Shown: piece by piece, positions 58,226 to 64,000 of the stretch | Position numbering within the stretch: the first letter of the stretch is position 1 | Layout: every line of letters starts with the position of its first letter | From: Odiellus spinosus | Lineage: Eukaryota > Arthropoda > Arachnida > Opiliones > Phalangiidae | Direction: 5' to 3' | Assembly: GCA_963920705.1 (NCBI GenBank) | Contig: CAWUCO010000074.1 | Span: 620,001 to 684,000 of the forward strand | DNA: 64,000 bases | Program-made: the position numbers and the translations under genes | Notes under the pieces: model-generated | Told to the model about the DNA's origin: nothing | What the model saw: the letters and a program-made list of their open reading frames with translations, nothing else | Databases searched by the model: none

Positions 58226-58926
58226 AAAGTCTGGTTTTCACGAGACCGAAATTTTAAGGCTGAATGTCGCATTTCCGCCGCGAAATTCCGTCCGTTTTCG
58301 CTTACGCGACGGCGATTGGTTTTCACGTAACCATTTTTGGTGAACCGAAAATTTTTGGTTTTACGATTTTTAACAATTGTCTATGTCCTGTCCTTCATAT
58401 GTCTATGTCTATGTCTATGTCTTCTCCTAATTATATCATGTATCAGGTATTTACTCGGGTATTTAAATACATGCCCTTTGTAAAATAAAATTTACTTACT
58501 GCTGCCCTTTGTAAAATAAAATTTACTTACTGCTAAGTCCGAATTTCGTCCCTATACTGGACCAACAGTTATCCTTCATGGTTGAGTCTTTATACTCTTT
58601 TAAACTCCCATCATAAAGAAATCTATGTTTCCTTATTTCTTCAATAAATTCTTCGTTGTCAACAGCTTTTTTCGATACTTTCGACATTCGAGCGTCCGCC
58701 ATTTAAAATCTACTCTAGAATCTCGGAAAACCTCGCCAACGACGAGATCTCGCGTGGGAAAATCCAGGGGTATGATTGGCTGCGGAAAGTTTCGGCCGCT
58801 AAAATATAGAACTTTTCTCTAGTCGCGCGGAAAGAGACTTTTCGTTTCGGCCCGCCGAAATATTTTCAGCCGCGGCAAGTTTTCGCCCGGTTTTGCCTCA
58901 ATTTCCGCCCCGTGAAAACCAGCCTT
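58226..58926. mobile_element. TA-flanked MITE, AAGGCTGGTTTTCACG ends
   Basis: Ends AAGTCTGGTTTTCACG and CGTGAAAACCAGCCTT with TA at 58224-58225 and 58927-58928. 701 bp, GC-richer subterminal parts with TTTCCGCCGCGAAA-like phrases in inverted order. An ATGTCT hexamer repeat (58396-58423) and a 31-bp tandem duplication (about 58473-58534) lie inside. Tc1/mariner-type or similar TA-targeting; no transposase. Confidence 0.8.
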
Positions 58927-58949
58927 TAGGAATATAAATAAATAAATAT

Positions 58950-59515
58950 ATTTTCAAAACCTCAATTATAAGTTAGCACCAAAACTACTCGTTTGCATAA
59001 TCTAGATCAAAACATCATTTGGCGTTGCTTTCATCATTTTTAGATTGACGATTTCGTGCCAAGTCGACAGAGGAACGGCATGTTAATCCAATGTGATACG
59101 GCGATTTTAGATTTACTCTTTTTGAACGGTGTTGATATTTTCAAAACTTCAATTATAAGGCGGTGTTTTAGCAACAAAACTACGTGTTTAAATCATCGGC
59201 ACAATAACATCATTTGGGGGTGCTTTCACCATTTGTAGATTGACGATGTCGTGTCAAGTCGGCAGAGGAATTGCATGTTATTCCAATGTGATTTTGCAAA
59301 TTTAGATTTACACTTTTTGAACGGTGTTGATATTTTCAAAACTTCAATTATAAGTCGGTGTTTTACCACCAAAGCTACTCGTTTGTATAATCTAGACCAA
59401 AACATCATTTGGCATTGCTTTCACCAGCTCTACATTACCAATTACGTTTCAGTCCGCCAGGGGGATTGTATGTTATTCCAAGAAGATACGAGGGTGGCAC
59501 TGTGGCACACTCTTT
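58950..59515. repeat. ~195-bp tandem repeat, 3 copies
   Basis: Units start near TATTTTCAAAACTTCAATTATAAG at 58950, 59135 and 59331. Each contains CATCATTTGGCGTTGCTTTC and GGTGTTGATATT. Copies differ by point changes. Located 250 bases before an ABCB exon. Confidence 0.92.
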
Positions 59516-59770
59516 GAATCGCGCTAATTCTTGTTCTTCGTGATCTTGAAGCACGCAACCGGGTATATCGCGTATATTTTTTGGAACCAACTGTTGGGAG
59601 TCTTTTGATTAGTCGGAGGCTCTCTTTTTAATTGAAGGAATCTTTCACAGTTCCGAGACATATCCCGCAAGTTTTAATAATGAAATCAGTTTTATTTCTT
59701 ATAGTAGAAAAATCACTTGATTTTACTTTAATGCTTTTCTTTTTTTTTTTTCTAAATAATCTGATTTTAG

Positions 59771-60128
59771 GATTACTGAAAGCGTCATACTGGGCACGAT
59801 GATGATAGGAATGGCCGTTGCATTTGCCCCAGACTATCAACGAGCCAAAATTGCCGCTTGGCGAATATTCAAACTGTTAGATTTGAAATCTGCAATTGAC
59901 CCCTTTTCTGTAGAAGGCACAAAGCCACTATGGCGAATTAAAGGAGATGTTAAATTTAAAAACGTTTATTTTCGGTATCCAACTCGACGAAACATTCAAA
60001 TCCTTCGAGGAATCAGCTTGAACGTATCGGCTGGACAAACTGTTGCCCTAGTGGGTTCGAGTGGCTGCGGCAAGAGTACGTGTGTACAATTGCTTCAGCG
60101 GTTTTACGATGCCGAAAAAGGTGAAATG
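59771..60128 (+). CDS. ABCB exon: TM12 and NBD2 Walker A
   Basis: 358 bases, phase 2 in, phase 0 out, acceptor GATTTTAG, donor GTAAGT. The first base completes Lys; the peptide runs ITESVILGTMMIGMAVAFAP (TM12), then IAAWRIFKLLDLKSAIDPFS, the A-loop region VKFKNVYFRYPTRR with its aromatic Tyr, and VALVGSSGCGKSTCVQLLQR containing Walker A GSSGCGKST. It ends RFYDAEKGEM. All ATP-binding residues expected here are present. Confidence 0.97.
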
Positions 60129-60642
60129 GTAAGTTTATATTGAACTAGAATTATAAAAATGAACTACACTTCCTAATAAAGTAGTTCAAGATGACTCGAG
60201 GCTCTAAAAAACGAAAATTTATTCTACTCGTAGGGAACAATCACTTAGCTGAATATTACTCGGAAACTTCATGTGTAAATAATATTCGCTTGACAATTTA
60301 GTAATTTACAAGTATCATTTATATACTCCATGAAAATCTGTTTATTCTTGAAAATGATTAATGATTTTTGTTGGGGATGTTATAAAAGCGGTTATTTCTA
60401 TTTGCCCGGAACTTTGCAGGCGTGTCACAACATTCACAAGATTGAGAGTGCCTCCAATATTTATTCAGTTTCGTAGATAATTTTGTGCTTTTATTAACTG
60501 AATTTAAAATTGACAGTCTCCATACTATAAATCTTGAACTTCTTATGAGAAGTGTTGTTTTATGTCAGTAACCAAGTTTTACTGTACAACGAATACGAAC
60601 TCAAATGTAAAAAAAAAAAAAATGAGAAAACTACAATTTCAG
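60129..60642 (+). other. intron
   Basis: 514-base AT-rich intron ending ACAATTTCAG; nothing else seen. Confidence 0.8.
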
Positions 60643-60849
60643 TCTTTGGATGACGTTAATATTCGTCAACTTAATCTGGGCTGGCTGCGGTCGCAAATTG
60701 GAATAGTATCTCAAGAACCGGTACTCTTTGGCTATTCCATCGCCGAAAATATTGCGTATGGCGATAGTTCTAGAGAAGTTAGCATGGAAGAGGTTATAGA
60801 CGCTGCGATTAAGGCAAATATCCATGGCTTTGTTTCTCAACTACCCTTA
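60643..60849 (+). CDS. ABCB exon: NBD2 Q-loop
   Basis: 69 codons, phase 0 to 0, donor [26 protein letters not shown] then [20 protein letters not shown], with the Q-loop Gln, and [20 protein letters not shown] ending SQLPL. It corresponds to human ABCB1 about residues 1095-1165. The signature, Walker B and H-loop of NBD2 should follow; none is visible to 64000, so the last intron exceeds 3.1 kb. Confidence 0.97.
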
Positions 60850-61883
60850 GTAAGTGAAAATATTGAAATATGTATTAAAATTAAAGCGATATTGGTCATA
60901 AATGCCAGAGAACATGGCCAAAAACAATTTGCGAGCCTCCTTGGTTAAATATTTTTACTATTAGGATTGCCTCTTTCTCTGTCATTACGAATAAAGCAAA
61001 AGATTTATATAAAAAATATATATAATATATATTTAATATATTATACAATTTTTGTTTTATTTTTCCCAAATGAGTCCAATTTATTTTTTTATACTAGATC
61101 AAAAACACTTAAGAGCCCGGGATAAGATAACCATCCTTTTCGGCTCCGTCAACTTGCCCCCCCCCCCCGACCCCCGAATCGAAATTTCCCATCCCCATAA
61201 TTTTGCTCCCCTTTTGCCCTCTTTTGCTCCGTTATTCATTAATTTTGCACCGCCGCCCCTTTGAAGTTATTTAAATTTTAATTGGGGGGGGGCTAAATTA
61301 ACATGCTGCCCCCACTCCTAATCAATCCCCTTTTGATGGGGCCGCCCGATTCGCATTGATTTGCTCCGTTATGCTCCACAAAAACTATATTTTGCTCCCT
61401 CCCCCTAGCCGAGATAATTAATTTTTATTGGGTGGGCCAAGAATACGGTTGCCCCCCCCCCCCGTCCACCAAACGCTCTTAAACTTTAAATATAGACTCT
61501 CGCATTAATGCTCCAACGATTAGAACCGTTAGTACAATTTGCTACGTAAGCGTTAATGAGTGAATTATAGTTTAATTCGTGGGCCAGATTAACAATTAGC
61601 CCCCCAAATTCCCCGATTAGTCCCATATTCTAAATTCATAAAGTATCCAAAATGCTCTGCTGACCATTTCTTCCAAACATTTCGCTCCATACTTAATCCG
61701 AAGTTATTTAATTTTTAATTGGCGGGGCCAAAGCAACGTTTGCTACCCCCCAAACTTCTTCGAAGTCAAATAATAAAATATCCATTATGTAGGCCTTAAT
61801 TTGCTCCACCTAACTGCGCTGAAATAAATTTTTGCTCCGTAATCAATCAGAAGTCATTTAATTTTTAATTGGCGGGGCCAAAG
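60850..61883. repeat. degenerate TTTGCTCC / GGCGGGGCCAAAG repeats
   Basis: From about 61130, phrases TTTTGCTCC, GAAGTTATTTAATTTTTAATTGG and GGGGCCAAAGTAACGTTTGCCCCCC recur roughly every 120-170 bases with C and G runs. It is the target of the next element and resumes after it at 63031-63060. Confidence 0.7.
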
Positions 61884-62014
61884 TAGAGACGAGTCGGGCC
61901 CACCATTTTAAAGACCCGACCCGGCTAGACCCGAAAAAAAAATTCTAAAAAAAACCCGACCCGGCCCGACCCGAAAAAAATTAAAAAGAAAAAAACCCGA
62001 CCCGGCCCGACCCG

Positions 62015-62049
<35 letters not shown>

Positions 62050-63030
62050 CAATCCGGCACGATCCGACCCGAAAAACGGCGCTGACTAGTCCGTGAAAAG
62101 TCTGAAGATGACGTAGTTTCCTCTCTCGCTTCTGTAACCAAATATGCTAAGTTGCTAACAGTTTTTTTTGGTGCGCACTCACGTGACATACATACATCAT
62201 CTAGCCTTAGACTCTTAGCTTTAATGTTTTAGTCTGCTCTATCCTTCTCTAGCAAGGAGTCACGTAGCATGCGCGAAAAAGGACGCGCATTAGAAAATAT
62301 ATTAACAGCCAAGCGCGAAAAGAAGGGGGAATTGGACGCAGAAGCTGAGTTTGAACGACACTCGTTATAACGTGTAGCCGCCATTCCATCCCCCCTTAAT
62401 ATTCCCTGGCGACGCCAAGGAGGAAAATGAGAACTACACTCATAGGTCACGGCAGATACCACACTGTGGGAGCGTGGGGTTTGGGATGGGATGGTTTACA
62501 AGCCTTAATTCCCACGAAGTAAGACGTTTTCCTGCAACGTGCACCCAAGAGCTAGGGCTAGAGGTACATATAGAATTGTAGATACTAGGCTACTAGCTAA
62601 ATCGTATTTAGAGATTAGACTAGAGTCGAGCTATTTCATAAATAAGTCTCGCGAGTCGGGACTCTCGCCTAAAGAAATCGCTTCATTTCTCCCTCTCACG
62701 AAAATCAAGCTTAAGTATGAGAGCCCGCCCGTGAAAAATAAAGCTTACTCGACCCAACTCGAACATTTTAAGGCGAAGAAAAAACCCAACCCGAATATTT
62801 AAGCCGAAGTAAAAACCCAACCTGAATATTTTAAGGGGAAGAAAAAAACCGACCGGGCCCGGGCCCGATTAAAAATGAGCCCGACCCGACCCGATATGAA
62901 TTTCACGAAATAAAAGCCCGACCCAACCCGGAATAATTTTTTTAATTTTGTGCCCGACCCGACCCGAAACGGGTTCGGGTCGGGTCGAGTCGAAAAAACC
63001 CGATTTAATCGGGGGCCCGACTCGTCTCTA
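61884..63030. mobile_element. hAT-like element with CCCGACC arrays
   Basis: Ends TAGAGACGAGTCGGGCCC and GGGCCCGACTCGTCTCTA with a perfect 8-bp duplication GGCCAAAG (61876-61883, 63031-63038). Inside the left end are several ACCCGACCCGGCCCGACCCG units with A runs, and inside the right end the same motif in the other orientation. The core (about 62090-62800) has no recognised gene. TAGAG ends and 8-bp duplication fit hAT. Non-autonomous. Confidence 0.93.
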
Positions 63031-63060
63031 GGCCAAAGTAACGTTTGCCCCCCCCCCCAT

Positions 63061-64000
63061 TATTCATATATTTTTTCGAATTATTTATTTGTAACTAAAA
63101 CAATAAGGCTAAGGCAATATTGATACCTACACCTCTATCAACGTCTAAAATCAATGGGGTTTCATGTTCCCTTTTGCATGTTTGTCAAATTCATATAGCA
63201 ACATTCACTTTGCTTTATTCCTGTTGTCACATTAACCTTGTCGCACTCACTTTGTCGGACTCTTTGTCACGCTAACTTATTTAAGTGGTTTTCGTGTTTC
63301 TCAAGTTATCATATGTTACTACTTGTTTTATGTTTTTTCCAACGGCGGCAGTGTTGCCAATGGAAATTCCGCAAATAATATAAAACCTACAGACATGGGT
63401 TCAACATAAGGGAAGATATAGATAAAAGGTATTTGGATGTGTTTAAGTGCAGATAATAGTTTGAAGTTTATCTATTAATAACAAGTTATACGTATTAAAA
63501 CGCAAACTATCTTGGATAAGAAAATATACATTGCTTTTATATTGCGTAGATTTATCGAATTATTAAAAGTTACAAAAAATCCGAGCACTAGCAGCACCTA
63601 ATTGTGCAGAGTACAGTTAGAGGATGAGAAAATCCTTATATAAATGCCGTAAATATGTTAATAAATTTAAAAACATATTGATACTACGTTACGAGTTAGT
63701 CAGTCAAAAGTGGTAAATAGTGCTTTGAAAATAAAGTTAATTTACATAAAAATATAAAGAAAAGCACACAGTTCAGTTTTTTGATTAGTGACAACGCAAC
63801 TCTAAGTCAGCAACTGGGTTATAATCTTATAGTAAAAAAAATTGATCGTAGTACACACAATCGGGAATTTCGTGAGATAACCACTCATTTTATTAGGTTT
63901 TCGTCCGCTTGCGCAGTATGCCATTCAAGCTGTCCACAAGAGGGACAGGCTAGTTTGAGTGCTTAACTAACCTAACCTATATCCTAACTTATAATATAAC
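63061..64000 (+). other. intron, no gene seen
   Basis: AT-rich. No NBD2 signature exon (LSGGQ) in any frame. Ends with AACCTAACCTATATCC. Confidence 0.55.

Noticed and set aside
63781-63966. 61-codon frame at the window end
   Set aside because: No similarity to NBD2 or other domain; short and AT-rich context.

Overview
This looks like AT-rich insect (arthropod) nuclear DNA. The evidence is one multi-exon ABCB-type transporter gene with canonical GT-AG introns, plus an arthropod-style repeat load: BEL/Pao LTR element, Tc1/mariner, hAT-like MITEs, non-LTR elements with RNase H, a Penelope fragment, and many CCTAACC/GGTTAGG-like tails. The species cannot be named; a hemipteran or other insect with a repeat-rich genome is plausible. 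No prokaryotic genes, rRNA or CRISPR are visible.

The only confident host gene is a full-size ABCB (P-glycoprotein/MDR) transporter on the + strand. Twelve exons were recovered (6991-7194, 15507-15677, 15985-16146, 17977-18219, 24041-24211, 26992-27171, 27804-27887, 31852-32055, 46554-46654, 46726-46866, 59771-60128, 60643-60849). All junction phases agree and together they give 742 codons. They run from the Q-loop of NBD1 through the linker and TMD2 to the Q-loop of NBD2. The N-terminal half (TMD1, NBD1 Walker A) lies before base 1 and the end of NBD2 lies after base 64000. About 54 kb of gene is therefore almost entirely intron.

The introns are packed with nested mobile DNA. 0-6.9 kb: broken P/THAP-like transposase fragment, 0.56 kb foldback, 21-bp minisatellite, hAT-like MITE, broken zinc-binding-type repeat gene. 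8.3-14 kb: 5.7 kb foldback (A) whose arms carry a matching coding segment, with a TA MITE nested in one arm only, then a second hAT-like MITE. 16-19.7 kb: GCTC-rich arrays, a MITE, a Penelope GIY-YIG fragment. 21-23 kb: a LINE split by element A, which carries a tRNA-Asn-like core. 29-31.4 kb: two mariner copies head to head. 32.8-37 kb: foldback B with PSTS-type peptide repeats. 37-38.8 kb: element B with subterminal arrays. 39.4-45.9 kb: a LINE (EN, RT, RNase H) cut by a 2.2 kb insertion and by a 1.4 kb hAT-like foldback. 47-49 kb: a MITE and a 178-bp satellite. 49.6-56.3 kb: a young but broken BEL/Pao element containing element C. 56.3-57 kb: a GC-rich island with an intron-containing minus-strand gene-like structure. 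58-63 kb: TA MITE, 195-bp repeats, hAT-like element with perfect 8-bp target duplication.

The most notable pattern is the number of long inverted repeats (six above 0.5 kb) inside one transcribed gene, several with target-site duplications, and a group of elements that share GGTATRT-type ends but each carry their own short motif array just inside the ends. Nothing here was compared with a database; family names rest on motif recognition.
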